A DNA stretch of 64,000 nt from Diplosphaera chodatii (Eukaryota; Chlorophyta; Trebouxiophyceae; Prasiolales; Stichococcaceae), in the NCBI GenBank assembly GCA_032358165.1, contig JAALGY010000033.1, forward strand, positions 682,001 through 746,000. The letters run 5' to 3'. The notes under the pieces were generated by a model. It was not told the origin of the DNA. It did no database searches and saw only the letters and a list, made by a program, of their open reading frames with translations. Of the stretch, positions 34,692 to 48,200 are shown one piece after another. A program made the position numbers and the translations under genes. Positions within the stretch are counted from its first letter, which is position 1, and every line of letters starts with the position of its first letter.

Positions 34692-37600
34692 GCCCGTCTG
34701 GCTGCGCTTTTTGCAACATACGGCCAATGGCTGGCATCCAACAGCAGCGTTCTGGCGGCAGCCACCACAGCGGCGGATGCTGCCAGCTCCAGCTCAGGAG
34801 CACGAACAGCTGTGCTGCAGTATCTCAGGCAGCTGGAGGCAGCAGACGGCTGGCGCGGCGTTAACCGTGCACTGCTGCATGGGCTGTTGTTTGTAGCCTG
34901 GGCCTCGAGCAGTGGTCTGCAGAAGCCAGCAGCGGCGCCTGCGGACGAATGGGCGGTGGACAGCGACTGGCGCCTCTCAACAGGCAAGACTCACACGCAC
35001 ATGCCTTGTGTAGAGCGCCCAGCATTTTGCGCAATCTGGCAGCATTTGATGGATGATCTCAAGCGCCAGCCGTAATGCAAGGCATGTCACGACATGCAGT
35101 GGTGATTGTAGCATGTCAAGCTGAATGCATGTTGACGTGGCACAGCACGGTGCGCAGGCGCATATGCCTACATCGTGGGTGGCATGGGCTGGCAGGACCT
35201 GCTGGCGGATGCCCTGCGCTGGACACGGAACCCAGCAGCATACGCCGCCGCCATCAGCCCTACCATGTCGCCTTTGCACCCAGAGAGTGTGGCTGTTGGC
35301 ACGACCAGCTCGAGCAACTACAACAGCCTCTCACAAGCAGCCCAGGGCCTGCTGGCTGCTGCACAGCCGCAGCAGCGTGAGCGCCTGCCGGTGGAGCAGC
35401 AGGTGCAGCTGCTGCGCCGGGCCACGCGCCTCGCTGCAGCCTGCCTGGCGCAGCTAAGCAGCGCCCAGATGCCAGCGAATGACGCAGCAGCACACGAAGC
35501 AGTGAGCACAACAGCGACAGCTGGGCCGCGCTCCGCATTGACAGCAGCCTGCAGCGCTCTGCACGAGCTGCTGACGGCCTGGCCAGACCTGCTATCAGAT
35601 GACCAGGCAGGTGAAACGCCAGATGGCCCATCAGTTGCCAGCACCCCTGGGTGCAGCGGTGGTTTGCAGGTGCAGCTCCGACTCATCGCAGGCCAACTGC
35701 AGCGTGCGATGCCATTGCTGGCACAAGAGATGTCAGCATTGTCTGCGGAGGCGGATGAGTCCATCAGGCAGGCCTTCCAGGTGCAGAGTCCTTCAGACGA
35801 ACGTTGACGGGTCAATGATACTCCAGCTTCGTGCATGAATGCAAAGCCGTCTGCAACGTCCTGCAGCAGTCCCAGTGCTTCCTTTGTCTCGGCTGTGCAG
35901 GCGCTGACACACCTGCGGACACGCCTGGCCTTGCTGGGTGTGCAGCCAGTCGAGGGCACCGCAGCAGCAGCCAGCTTATGTCCAGATGTATGGGATGATG
36001 CCTTTCAGACATACCCACAGCCACGGACGTCAGCAGCCCGCTTGGAGCAGCATGCACGCCCGGGCAGCGCACTCTGCCAGATCCCTCTGCCAGACTGGAA
36101 GGCAGCCCTGCTGGCTGGCGGGCGGCAGCACGGCGATGCATCCTGCAGCTCGGGAGGGTCAGCGGCGGCCCGGTTGGCTGACAGTTCTGCCAAGGCCCAG
36201 AGCAGCCTGTGTGAGCGGCTGTTGGCTGAGCTGCTGCTGCGGGCCATGCCGGACCGTGCGTGTGGGAGCTGGCCGGTGCAGCAGGTATTAAACGTGCGCA
36301 CCAAACATCATGGTTCTGGACCTTGCACAGCGTGTGCTAAGCTGCTGTAGACGTGCATCGCCTGGACTGCGTGACTGATTTCGATAAAATTGTCAATGGC
36401 TGCAGGCCCTGGTGGCAGCCGAGCAGCGGGCTGCAGGGGCTGCCGGAGCGCAGCAGGGGCTTGCGGCGTGCACCCCGCTGGCTGTCGCCGCGGCCGCGCT
36501 CAGCATGCTCGCTCAGCTGGCGGAGGACGCAGCAAGCCGGCCAGCAGGTGCTGCGGCGGCGCAGGTGGCTGGCGCAGGTCACGCCAGTGGTTCAGGCAGC
36601 CGCATGGGCCCGTCAACCGCCTCGAGCGATGCCGAGGCATGGGCCGTGCTGCGCCGTGTGTTCGTCAGCACCGCTGCAGAGATATCGCGGCCGCAGTCGC
36701 AGCGCGCCCTGCTGCGGCTCTGCCTCAAGGTGCAGTTGAGGTCCTGCTGCATCCTCACATGCATCAGGGTGCCATGCTTCAGGCAGTGTGACAGTCAAAT
36801 ATGCCCGCATGTCAGCAAGCAGAGAGTACGTCATACTAGGCTTTGTGTGTGGGTGTGGGACATGCACTCCCGTCTCTGCCGCCATGTCATTCTCAAACAT
36901 GACACTCAAACACTGTTGATGTAGGCTGACGCATTGGCGAGCGTGCGGCAGCGGCTGCAAGCGAGCCAGGAGCTGCACCAGGAAGCAGCAGGAGCGCTGG
37001 TGGCGATCAGCAACCAGATGGTGCAGGGTGCGCCCTGACTGCACACGCTTGCACCTCTGCCTCGAATTTGGACCACCGTGCTGGCCAGCAAATGCTTCAA
37101 CCACATCACGGTCTGGTGTCATACCTGATGCAAACACCCATCAAACTCATACATGACATGGTGCTAACGTTTGCATCATGCTGACGCTCAAAGCGCAAAT
37201 GCTGCCCGCAGGCGAGGAGGAGGGCGCACGAGTGTACGGTGATGACACTGCAGAGGCCGCCATGACGCAGGCGCTGCTGCCGTGGGCGTGCTTGGTGCCG
37301 GCGGCAGTGCTGCAGCGCCTGTTTGCCGACGCAGCCCAGCACCGGTCCCAGGTGCATAGGAACGCTCATTTTCCGCTCCTGACCGTTAAGCCTGCGGCTG
37401 GATGCGCTTCGGATGTGTCACCCGGTCTGTCCTTAGGTTCCTTTGCTTGGGCGCACACACAGACGTCCTCGCTTGCAGGCGCCACTCGTCATGGCAGTGT
37501 TGCGCCAGCTGCAGTCCGCCGCTGCAGTCCGACAGCTTGACACTGCGCTGCTGCTGGGTGTTGGCTGCCTGCGGGATGCACTGGTAGCTTCAGTGCCCCA

Positions 37601-40125
37601 CCTGCAGTCGGATGCAACAGCCGCAGGCTACATTGCCATGACAGCTGCGGTTGCGGGCAGGCCAGCGGCAACAGACGGAGGTGCAGTGTTGTGCTCTCCC
37701 CTCTGACGCATGAAGTGCCCATGTTAAATGCTCATCAGCCATGCAAAATCCTCACTTGATGCGCTGCAGACTCACCGGTAGTGGACCCCCGTGCTGTCCT
37801 GGACCATATCGTCTTGCCAAGCACGCTGCAACCAGAGGCAGCAGCAGCAGCGGCACCAGCAGGAGCAGCCGTTTACGCGGCTCACGAGTCAACCAGCAAG
37901 AGTCAGCTACCGCTTGGGTTCGCCTTTGCGCTTGGCCTCGCGATGCTGGACGCTCTGCCACCATCTGCGCAGCAGCAGCCAGCTGTGGACTTGAGCTCTT
38001 CCTGGCAAATCGACAAGCTGCTGCTGGCGGTCTGCCATCTGCTAGATGCAAGGCCAGCAGTCTACAGTGCCGCGGGAGGAACCACTGCAGCGGCTCTGCT
38101 GATAGCCGAGCGCCTGGCAGGTCTGCTGGCAGCAGCACCTGGCACAGCAGCTGGGCAGCGCGTCATCGAAGCTGCAGCTGCTATGCACTGGCGCACGCGG
38201 CTCGCGATCGCACCGCTTCTGGTTGCAGCTGCACAGCGCAGCGCCGGCAGCAGCCACGCTGCCAACGGCCCCAGCATGCTCGACAGGAAAATGGACAGCA
38301 GCAGGGGGTTTGAGGCCAGTGCCTTTGTGTCCGTGCCAGCTCTGACACCGCCAGTGCTGCAGACGCTGCCGGCTGCTGTTGAGGGGTTTGGCAATGTCGC
38401 AGCTGGTGTTGCTCAGCACAGCATCAGCTTGGCAGACTGCGCTGCTCGCGGGTCCAGTGTCCCAGGTGGCTCCCCTTTCCACTGCAGCTGTGGTGCACCT
38501 GCCATGCATCACAAACTCTGCTGCTGTGCGACAGCATGTAGATGCCTTGTCACAGTGTATTACGCCTGACAGTGTTGTTGCGCTGCAGCCACCGGCCGTG
38601 CAGCCGTGCTGCCGGTTGGCGCAGAGCTCGGTGGGGCCGCCATCCACGATGGCCTGCTGCTGTGCGCGGCATCGGACGACCTCGCACACCAGTATGCAGC
38701 CTGCTGCCTTGCGGCGTCGGGCGGGCTGCAGGACGCCTCGTGCGACGCCGCAGCCGCAGCAGCCCCATTTGCAGGTGTGCCCCGCATCGCACATGCCCTG
38801 ACAATCGCTATCTGGTATTCTGGCAGTCGGTACCAGCGATGCTGGTCAGGCTGTTGCTGGCAAGTCTGGACCAGTGTGGTTTCGCGTGGCAGGTGCACTG
38901 GGCAGCCTCGCGCCTCACGCGGCAGGGCTGGTGACACTGCTCCGGGGGGTGCCGCTGGAGGCGCTGCGCCCGGCGCTGCTGCGCGCCTGCGCCGCGCTGC
39001 TGCCCGGCATGACCCCTTCAGAGGCCGCCAGGTGCCGGCCGTGCACCCCTTCTTTTCACGCAAACGGTCACAGTATGCTGTGATATTTCCCTTGCTCCAG
39101 ACACACATGGCACCCCTGGTTCGTCCTTGCAGACTCTGTGCAAGGTGTGACCCAGCTGGACTGTCCGGATGCAGGGTGCTGCATGTGGCGCTGCCGCGCC
39201 TGCTGGCCGTGGCCATGGCGCAGCCGTCGGCACAGCCCCCGCCCGGAGGCCGCGCCCCGCTGCGGCTGGCCGCCCTGCACGGCGCCACCCTGGAGCTGGT
39301 GTGCCGCAGCCTGGCAGCCCTGGGGCACAACGTGCCGCCTCCAGATGACAGCCGCGCAACTCCTGATCCAGATGCGTTGGACACGGCTGCTCACTCCGAG
39401 CCACAGCAGCAGCACCTGCAGCGGCATCCCCAGCAGCGCCAGGAGGCGTGTGAGGCCCTGCTGGTGCACATCTCGGCGTACTGCCACATGCTGACGGCAC
39501 CAGCAGCAGGCTCGAAGGGGCCAGCTTTTGCAGATGGCACGGTGGGCTTGCAGCTTGCCGACGCAGCGACCGAGGCCCGGGCCCCTGGCATGGACAGCAC
39601 AGCACCAGACTTGGAAGCAGAGGCGGCTGCAGATGCTGGTGACGCTGGTGCGCAGTCTGGCGCGCCACTGGCATCGCGGCTGGCCGTGTTGCTGGCGCAG
39701 CGGGCGTTCGGCGAGCTGACGGCGGCGGTGACGGCGGCTGCTGCTCGCGGCCTTGCCTGCAGCCGTGCACAGACGCTGCTGCTGCACCTGCTCAAGGCGA
39801 GGGTTGCGGCATCCTGCTGCAGCTGTGCACGTTCGTCCGGCGTGATCCCAGATGTCTGCGCCACAGTATGGGTGTACGAGGCCTGCACCACTTGCCGCAG
39901 GTGTGCTGTCAGCAGCCGCTGTGTCGCGTCGAGCGCGGCGACGCCGGAAGCGGCAGCGGGAAGGCGTCGGACCCCAGCTGCTGGCGCACTGCGGAGGGCG
40001 TCACCTACTCAGCGCTGCTGGACTGGCTGCGGGAGCGCATAGGGGCATCCTGCCCGGGGGCTGACACGCTGCACTTCGGCGTCCAGAAGCTCGCGAAGGA
40101 CCACCTGGCTGCATTGACGCCCTAG
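34692..40125 (+). CDS. large alpha-helical protein of unknown function
   Basis: A series of plus-strand exons, nearly all Ala/Leu-rich amphipathic helices resembling HEAT/ARM solenoids. Examples are ARTAVLQYLRQLEAADGWRG (34805), LLADALRWTRNPAAYAAAIS (35201), VMAVLRQLQSAAAVRQLDTA (37495), WQIDKLLLAVCHLLDARPAV (38010) and LRPALLRACAALLPGMTP (38970). The last exon encodes AEGVTYSALLDWLRERIGA and then HFGVQKLAKDHLAALTP and a stop at 40123-40125. No catalytic motif is visible. Estimated length exceeds 1200 residues. The first exon I trust starts after the CGCAG acceptor at 34691. The true start codon lies upstream and was not found. The family is unidentified; a scaffold role is only a guess from the helical repeats. 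Confidence 0.5.
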
Positions 40126-40733
40126 CTCATCTAGGTGCGGGCAGGAGCCTCAAAGGTCAATGCTGCACATGCCGTGCAGCTTTGTCGTGCTCGATTCTTC
40201 GGACGGCCTCTGCGGCTCTGCAGGGCCAGCATGCTCACGTGAGCACTGTTGGAAATTGTGGTGCACAGCTTGTGACACAGGGTACGTCACGGGGCCGTCA
40301 TATGGCGATGCAGTGATCCAATCAAAGACCTAACCTCCGGATCGAGGCGGATCGAACATCGTGCAATTGTGTACCATGGAGGCACACCAATAGCTTGCGG
40401 TGTTCAATTCGTTTGCCCATCACCGTGTTGGCCCCTTCTGACGCGCGCCGCTCGGCTCGGCTGCGGCGCAGGGCTGGCTGTTACCTCATCACCTGCCAGC
40501 CAGCAGGTGTCAGCCAGGCCGCTGATCCATCCCGTGTCAGGCAGGGCACACCCGCAGCAGTCAGCATACTGATCCTGCGACGCACAAGCAGCTGCCGATG
40601 CAGCGTTCTTACAGAAACAGCTGCTCCTGCTTGCCCTTTGCCCGAAAGTGCTAAAAACCGGGGCCCCCAAAGGGCGGTACATAGCCGGCGCAGCTGAGTG
40701 TCCAGCTGCGGCGCAACCCCGCTGCTGTTGTCA
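40126..40733. other. intergenic region upstream of the first P450 gene
   Basis: Both flanking genes are on the plus strand. It holds the 3' UTR of the helical protein and the promoter of P450 gene 1. The overlapping small frames show no signatures. Confidence 0.35.
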
Positions 40734-43700
40734 ATGGGTGGCCTGGATGGCATCCGCAGCGTACTGACGTCCTGGGTCGGCGGCAGCGCAGCCCTGCTGC
40801 TGGCCTGCCTGGTGCGGTTGCACGTGCTGTGATGATCGTGCAGACCTGCAGAACCAATGCACCAAGCTCAGAGCCGCCCGCCGATGCCTTCCCGCTGCGT
40901 ACAGGTGCTTGTGGGATGGCGCCCGCTCTCCCGGCTGCGCTACCGCCGCATCCCAGGTGGGTCCATAGAGTGATGCAGCAGCAGCCTGCACATGCCTCTT
41001 GCCCTGTCTGCGACTCGTAGACATCTCGAGCACGGTCAGGACTACATCTTGCAAGTACTGGCACCTCGCACAGGTCCCCCACCTGCCTGGCTGGTTGGCA
41101 ACCTGCTCACCATCGCACGGATGGGGTGGCCCAATGCTGTGAGGGCGTGGGCGCGCACCTACGGCAGCATCTTCAAAGTGAGGCCCCAGTGTGCAGGATG
41201 TCATCATGGGCATGTGCACCTCGTTATACCGCTGCCACGGGGCGACTGACAAGCCGGTGCGCTGCATGCTGACATGCATAGCAAACGATAGCAGGATCGA
41301 TTGTTGATCTTGTTGATGCAGGCGTGGCAAGGCGGCACGGTGCTGATTGTTGTCGAGGACCCTGTGCTCGCGAGGCAGGTCAACACCAGGAACTATGCGC
41401 GCCCGCGCTTCCTGCTGCCATTTGCAGGTGAGCGCCAGGCTGCGGTCAGGTCCCTGTGGCAGCTGACGCAGTGATGGCTTGTTTCAGGCGCACAAAATCG
41501 ATAATAATCGATAGTGTGGAGCAACCCTATTTGGATGCATCCTACATCGCAGGCAAGGAGGCAGAGTATGACACCGCAAGCCTGTCGCTCGCAGAGTGAG
41601 TGGCAGTCGACTTCCCACACCAGAGTGAACAGCTGCGTGAGCTGGCTGCTGGACTTGTGCCAGACTGTATGCTGGTTCCTGATGCCAGTACTGATGCCAG
41701 ACGCCTCCTGCCTGCAGCGGCAGCAGGTACTCCCAGGCCATGAAGCAGGCCTGGCAGACGATGTTCACCAGCCAGAGGTGAGGACGGGTCATGCAGTGGC
41801 ATCCTGGCACCTGGCTGTTCTGCTCCATTGGGCTGCGTCCATGAGGCACTCGGAGCTGTCAGCATGAGACGCCCGAAGCTGTTGGCACCTGCTGTTCACC
41901 GGCACATCCTGGCTGCTGTGCCGCGCAGCCTGCGGGGGTACACGCGGCTCATGAGCAGCGCGGCTGAGCGACTGGTCGACATCGTGGCAGCGAAGTCGCG
42001 CGCCGGGGAGGAAGTGGAGGTATTCCGCCTGTTCGGGCAGCTCACCATGGAGGTCGTCGGCTCCACGGCCTTTGGGTGCGCGGTCTGGTGCCTGGATGGC
42101 GTCACATCTGTGTCTTGTCGCCCCTACTTCATTGGAGACCCACCTTCGGTGTTTGCCACCCTCACCTCATTCATTGGCCTTGCAGCTGCTGCCGCTGCAG
42201 CATCTGCACTCTGATGGGGTTCACTCCCACCTGCTGACATGTGGCTTGCCTGTTTCCAGGACCGAGCTGCAGGCGCTCAAGGCCGGCGCGAAGCCGGTGA
42301 GCACCGAGCTGGCGAGCATCGTGTTCGAGGACGGCGACGACGACGCGACCACGCTGCAGAAGGCCGCCGCCGTGGACTACGCCACGCTGGGTGCGTGACG
42401 CCGCGCCCCTGCAGCACTGCACACACTGTGCAGCACATGACAGTTGAGTGCGCTCCCATGCACCCAGTCCTTGGGCGGCTGACCGGCCCAGAGTGCAACA
42501 ATTGCTGCAGGGGGGCACGGGTCGCCCTACCTTGCGCTGGTGGTGTTGTTCCCGGCTGCCGCGCCCCTCATCCGGCGCCTCGCCATGCTGCTTCCGGACG
42601 CCAAGCTGCGCAAGTGGATCCAGGTGGGCGCACTGGCCTGAGCCGCTGTCCTCCGCCAGATGTTGCACGAGACAGTGCTGCACGCGTCAGCTGAACACAG
42701 AAGTGGCGCAGCTGGTCCTGTGATGCGATGCCTGTGGGCTCATATGCCGTCGGCATCGCACTGCAGGCACGGCAGCTGATGCGGGGCCTGTGCTACCGCA
42801 CCATCGCTGAGGTGCGGCAGCGGCAGCGGCAGCAGCAGCGGGAGCAGGCGTCGCAGCCGCAGCAGCCCCAGCAGGGCGTACACTCGCCAGCCACCAACGG
42901 GGTGGCCGACCGGGTCCTCACTGATGATGGCGCAGCCGGCCCAGGTGCGGGCAGCAGCCCTGGCAGCAAGCAGCAGCGCAGCAGAGGCATGCTGCCCTTT
43001 GGCGGCTTCATTGGGCACCTGCTGGAGTCTGACAACCCAATCGTCGGGCGCCCGTTCACTGACCTTGAGGTGGGCCTGCCCGAAACCTGTGCAATTGTGA
43101 TACTTGGGATGTTGTGTGCGGACCGCAGGAAGATACGGGCATCACAATGGTGACCTAGATGGCTTCAAGCACACGGTCGTGACATCATCATCAGCTGGTT
43201 GTCCATCCGTGCAGGTCGTCAGTCAAGCCTGCCACTTCCTGCTGGCAGGTACGGTGTCCGTGCATGGCCACGATCGTGCTTGCAGACGTGTGTGCATACC
43301 TGATTTGCGGCGAGCGCTCTGCTGGACAGCGGAACCCAGGCCTGCAGCCAGCGATCTGTTGTCGTGTCCCACAGGCTTCGACACCTCGGCGGCAGCCCTG
43401 GCGTTCGCGGTGTACCACATCGCGCGCACGCCAAGAGTTGAAGCCCAGGTGCTGGCGGAGGTGGACGCCTTTGGGCGCGCGGCGACGCCCGCCTATGAAG
43501 ACCTCGACCAGGTGCGTTTCAGCAATTAGCCGACACACACCCCCTCACATTGCACCCTGCTCTTATGGGGCTCCTGTGGCCAGCGTGTGCCAGGGAGGCA
43601 CCGGAGGCACAGAGGATGTCATGCTCGAGGGAGTCTGCTCTCCTGTCTGTGTAGTCTTGCTAGGGTGAGCTGCACATGTTTGCCAGGTGTGATGGCCCCT

Positions 43701-44597
43701 GCCCCTGCCCCCGCAGTTCCCGTACCTGGACGCGGTGTTCAGCGAGGCGCTGCGGGTGACGCCGCCGGGCGCGTTCGGCACCATCCGCGTCGCGCGCGAG
43801 GACTTCAGCCTGGGCGGCCACCGCATCCGCAAGGGCTGGCTCCTCAACGTGCGCCCTGCCTGCAGCCCCCTGGCTGGCTGTGATGTACATCACGGCAGAA
43901 CGCCCGAGATCATGCCTCCCTGCCATGCTGTCCGCATTTGCCACCCCACGGCTCTTCTGCTGTGTTGCTGTGCGGGTGATCCGGAATGCGCTGACGTGTG
44001 GCGTCTGCAATTGTGTGGTGCGCAGACGGCGATGTACAGCTTCCAGAACAGCCCACAGTACTGGGAGGCGGCCGACGAGTTCCGGCCGGAGCGCTTCCTG
44101 CCCCGCCCAGATGGCAGCAGTGCTGCCGGGGCCAGCAACCCTGCCTTTGCGCCGTTTGGAGATGTGCGTAGACCCCGGTAGACTGCTGTGATGCCTCCCT
44201 GCTCAGCACATTTTGGCAGCTGTCGAGGCGCATTGTGATTTTACTGCTGGATGGGTTTGACCGTGCGTCTGTGCACATTGGCAGGGGCAGCGTGCCTGCG
44301 TCGGTGTGCGCTTTGCACGCGCACAGGCCAAGGTGAGGTTTGCTGCATGCTTGCCTGGTTTATAGGCCCCTGCAAACGTCCTCTGCCCGTCACACCTGCA
44401 GCGTGCTCTCACGGGCTCAAGTACGTCACTGTGGCAGGCTCTGATGTACGATCCTGTCTTTGTAGATCGCGCTCGTCAAGCTGTACCAGAACTTCGTGCT
44501 GCGGCTGCTGCCGGGGCAGGAGCCCCTAAAGCTGCGGCAAACGATCACCATGGCGCCCAAGCTCGGCGTCCGGGTCACCGCCATCCCGCGGAATTGA
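40734..44597 (+). CDS. cytochrome P450 monooxygenase 1 (microsomal type)
   Basis: Heme-thiolate monooxygenase anchored in the ER. Exon 1 gives the N-terminal anchor (MGGLDGIRSVLTSWVGGSAA, then LLLACLVRL). Exon 2 has LSRLRYRRIPG, joining the Pro-rich hinge PPPAWLVGNLL. Downstream exons give the B-C region, the I-helix AGFDTSAAALAF (~43380), the K-helix ExxR as SEALR (~43740), FRPERFLP (~44085) and the heme loop. The loop is formed across an intron as FGD plus GQRACVGVRFA, matching FxxGxRxCxG. The end is ITMAPKLGVRVTAIPRN. About a dozen introns. Overall similarity looks nearest to the CYP711/CYP3-like clans, but that is impression only; the substrate is unknown. It is the only array member on the plus strand. 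Confidence 0.92.
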
Positions 44598-45287
44598 GGC
44601 ATAGGCGACAGTTTCAATCACTTTCGGCGGGTGAAGTCGTGCGTGCTGGGTACCGCTGCAGCACGCAGCATACCATTGCACTGCTGAAAATTGGTAAGTC
44701 TGGGCACAACTATACGCCATGGGGACTGAGCAGGCATACGGCCAGGCTCCGCAGCCAGATGCTATGGTTGCTCTGGGTTTTCCGCAGGTACGTACAGCAT
44801 GCGAACAGACACATTGGCTCTGATACAGCTGAATGGGGTTCATCAGGAACGACCTAGTGCTTGCAATTGCCGCAAGTGACAAGGCTCATACATCGCGCCT
44901 GTCAAACAGGAGTATCATGTTGTGGATTGTCAAACGTTGACAGCTGTTTAGTTATACGCCATTGCAGCAACAGCGAGCAGACAATATGCGGAATGCGCAG
45001 AACGGATCCTCATCCAAAATACATGCCCTGGACATCCCCAACTCACGCAGCAATGCGCTTGAAGGACAGGTACAGACCCCAACTTGGGTTCAATGATGTT
45101 CAACACGAAACTCCACTGGCATGAATCCTCAGTGTACAGACCCACAATGTATGTGGGGGACATGTTACCTGGTATCTGCTGTTGATACACTCCTCATCTG
45201 ATAGACTTGAGTGAGCAACCGTGCAGCAGCCTCTGGTGCTGCTTCCGGTCCTCAAGATTCCAAGTGCGTGTTCGAGTGTGACCCACA
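44598..45287. other. convergent intergenic region between P450 genes 1 and 2
   Basis: Two 3' ends meet here. The sequence is less GC-rich than the genes and contains no recognisable coding or RNA feature. Confidence 0.4.
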
Positions 45288-48200
45288 TCATGGCCGCGGG
45301 TGGACGGTGACCATGACGCCGTGCTTTGGCGACATGGTGATGGTTGTGCGAGTCTGCAGCGGGTCCTGCCCCGGCGCCAGGCGCAGCGTGTGGTGCTGGT
45401 ACAGCCGGATCAGCGCGATCTGCGACACACGTGGGGCACGCACTTGGCCCCGAGCTGTGTACGTCACAAATGCGAGATGCAGTGAAGCTGAGGACACCAA
45501 GCCTGGCATGGCACGCCGTCTGCTGCTGTCTGCTGCTGGCTGCTGGCGCACCTTGGCCTCTGCCTTGGCAAAGCGCAGCCCGACGCAGCTGCGGCCACCC
45601 TGCAGCAGTGGCGAACAGCAGCTCTTAGATGGCTGGTAGCACCGCCTGATGCAGAACCGTGCCACGCTGCCATGAGCTTACGTATGGCTTGAGAAAGTAC
45701 AGTGCACCTCTGCATCATGTGACACGACATGCGCGACAGCAGTCATGTTGACGCACATCACCAAAGGGCGAGAATGCTGGGCTGTTTGCGGTGTTGGCGT
45801 CCAGGAAGCGCTCTGGAACGAAGGCCTGGCTGTCCTGCCAGTACTTGGGGTTGTGATGTGTCGACAGCTGCGCGGTCTGCAGCACGAATGCAGCGACCAT
45901 GGGGTGAAAACCATTCAGCTGCTGACCTTGCACCCCACTGCATAAGCTCCTGGGATGACATGGTGCATGGATGCATGGCATCTGCAAGTTAATTGCATGG
46001 CACAGAGTCCAGCAGGGAAAAGCAAGCGTGGTGTTGAGCCTCACGTTCAGGTACCACCCCTTCTGAATCTTATACCCGCAAATGTCCATGTCCTCCCGGG
46101 CAACACGGATGGTGCCTGCACAACACCATCTCGTTGGTGCGCAGCAGGACCTGTGGGCACATCAGCGCATGCACGCTTGGCAAGCAGGCAGCAGGTCGTC
46201 AGACCGGGCAGGTCTGCTGGCTCGCTGGCCTGCGGGTGAGGATATACTCACCAAATGCTGCAGGTGGGCTCAGGCGCAGCGCCTCGTTGAAGACGGCCTC
46301 CAGATATGGCAGCTGCAGCACATACAGTGCAGCCGTTCAGCATGGGACACCGCCCACCCCCAGGGCTGAGCATGCCGCAGGGCTGCCTCGTAGTGCTGCA
46401 AAACGAGGCTGCCTACCTGGTCCAGGTCCTCCAGGGTGGGGGCACGGCTGCGGCCAAAGGCGGCGATCTCCGCGAGCAGCTTGGCCTCCTTGTCCGGATT
46501 GCGTGCGACATGGTAGACTGTGAATGCCAGCGCTGAGGCCGTCGTCTCATAGCCGGCCAGCAGGAACGTGTTGATCTGTGACGCCACCTGCAGGGCCGAC
46601 ATGGCAGACCTCTGCACGACGTTCCAGCGCTTACAGCTCGTCCTGAGGGGGGTTTGCAGCAACTTCTTCTTCCGCTTCCAGCACTTGCTCGTCGATCGCA
46701 GCCTGCCTCTGCTTCAGCCAAGCGGGAACCGAAGACACGGCGACCCACCTCCATATCGGTGAAGGGCCTGCCCAGCAGCTTGTTGTTTGCTTCCAGCAGC
46801 CGGGTGATGAAGATGCTGTCCGGCTGCGGCACAGTCTTCTGCAGCAGCTTGGACAGGTCGTCCTCTGCATGGTTGCCGCCTGCTAAGGAGGGAAGCGCAG
46901 TCCATTTCTAGCCGGTCGGAAGGTGAAGACCATATCTCATTGGTACCCACGGGTCTGAATGCCCTGGGCTTTGAGGTCCAGCATACTACAGCAATCGCAC
47001 CATTTGTGACTGCCGTCACAAGGCTGCTGCTGGGGCGTCTGCCGTTTGTGCCATCCGTGGCGCTGCTGCCGAGCGCCTGCATCTGCTGCCTGGTCTTCTC
47101 AATGAGACGCACACACAAGCTGCGCATGACTGTCCGAGCCTGCAGTGTAGAATGATACCGATAGCTGAAGCCTGCCAGCGGCCTCAAACATGTTGTGCAC
47201 TCCCCGCCCTTGGCATATTGCCATAGGTCATTCGTGTGCTCAACAGTGGGTATGCTGCACTGACAACTTCGTCAACATCTTGAGGCGCAGAGCAGCATGT
47301 CAGCAGCTGACCTGCATGACTTTGGCCAGGTTGGGGTCCGGGAAGCGCATCGCCACACGGGCAATCACGGGTACAAGGTCTGGGAATAGCAGGCGCAGAG
47401 CCACATACGGTGAGGCACGCGCTCCTGCATTAACAGCAGATGATGGCTTGGCATCTGCAAGGCTGCCAGTACATGGCCCATATGCAGAGCAGATGCGATG
47501 GTGAGTCAGGCAATGGCTGTGCACCCTTGGGGTGCCTGCATGTCCCGTCACACACCTGAGAAGCCGAACAAGACGGCCGCAGCTTTCTGCAGCTGCATTG
47601 CGTCGTCGTCTGCATCGTCAAACTGGATGGCCGCATGCTCGGCGCTGATGGCCTTGCCATCGCCTTGCAGTGCATGCATGTCCATCCTGCAGTTCGGGCA
47701 TCCTGGGTGAGGCAGAGCCAGCTGGACTTGCTGATCAGTTCGCTCATTGCTGGTAACATGTGCGCAACTCTGAACCTAAATCGCTGCAGAGACACGATGG
47801 CAGGGCAGCAAGCACAAGCGCACCCGAGTGCGGTGGAGCAGATGACCTCCATGGTCAGGCAGCCAAACAGGCGCCAGATTTCCACCGGCTCGCCTGCCTT
47901 CGCCTTCTTGCTGAGGATGTTCACCAGCCGATCGGCGCTTGCGGTCATCACCGTGGTATACGCCCGCAGGCTACGTGTGGACACACAACAGCATCTCAAC
48001 GAAGATGAGTGAACGGTGATCTGAGACCTCAACTTGATGGCAGCAGCACCATTTGATTGCGGGAAACACAGCAGCACGCACTGGTTTGGGTGAAACAGGG
48101 TTTGCCACGCCTGCCGTAATGACATCCACAGTTTGCCCCTGCAGCAAGTTGGGAATTGCAGCGTCAGCACACCTCACATGCGCGCTGATGCCTGGCTGAA

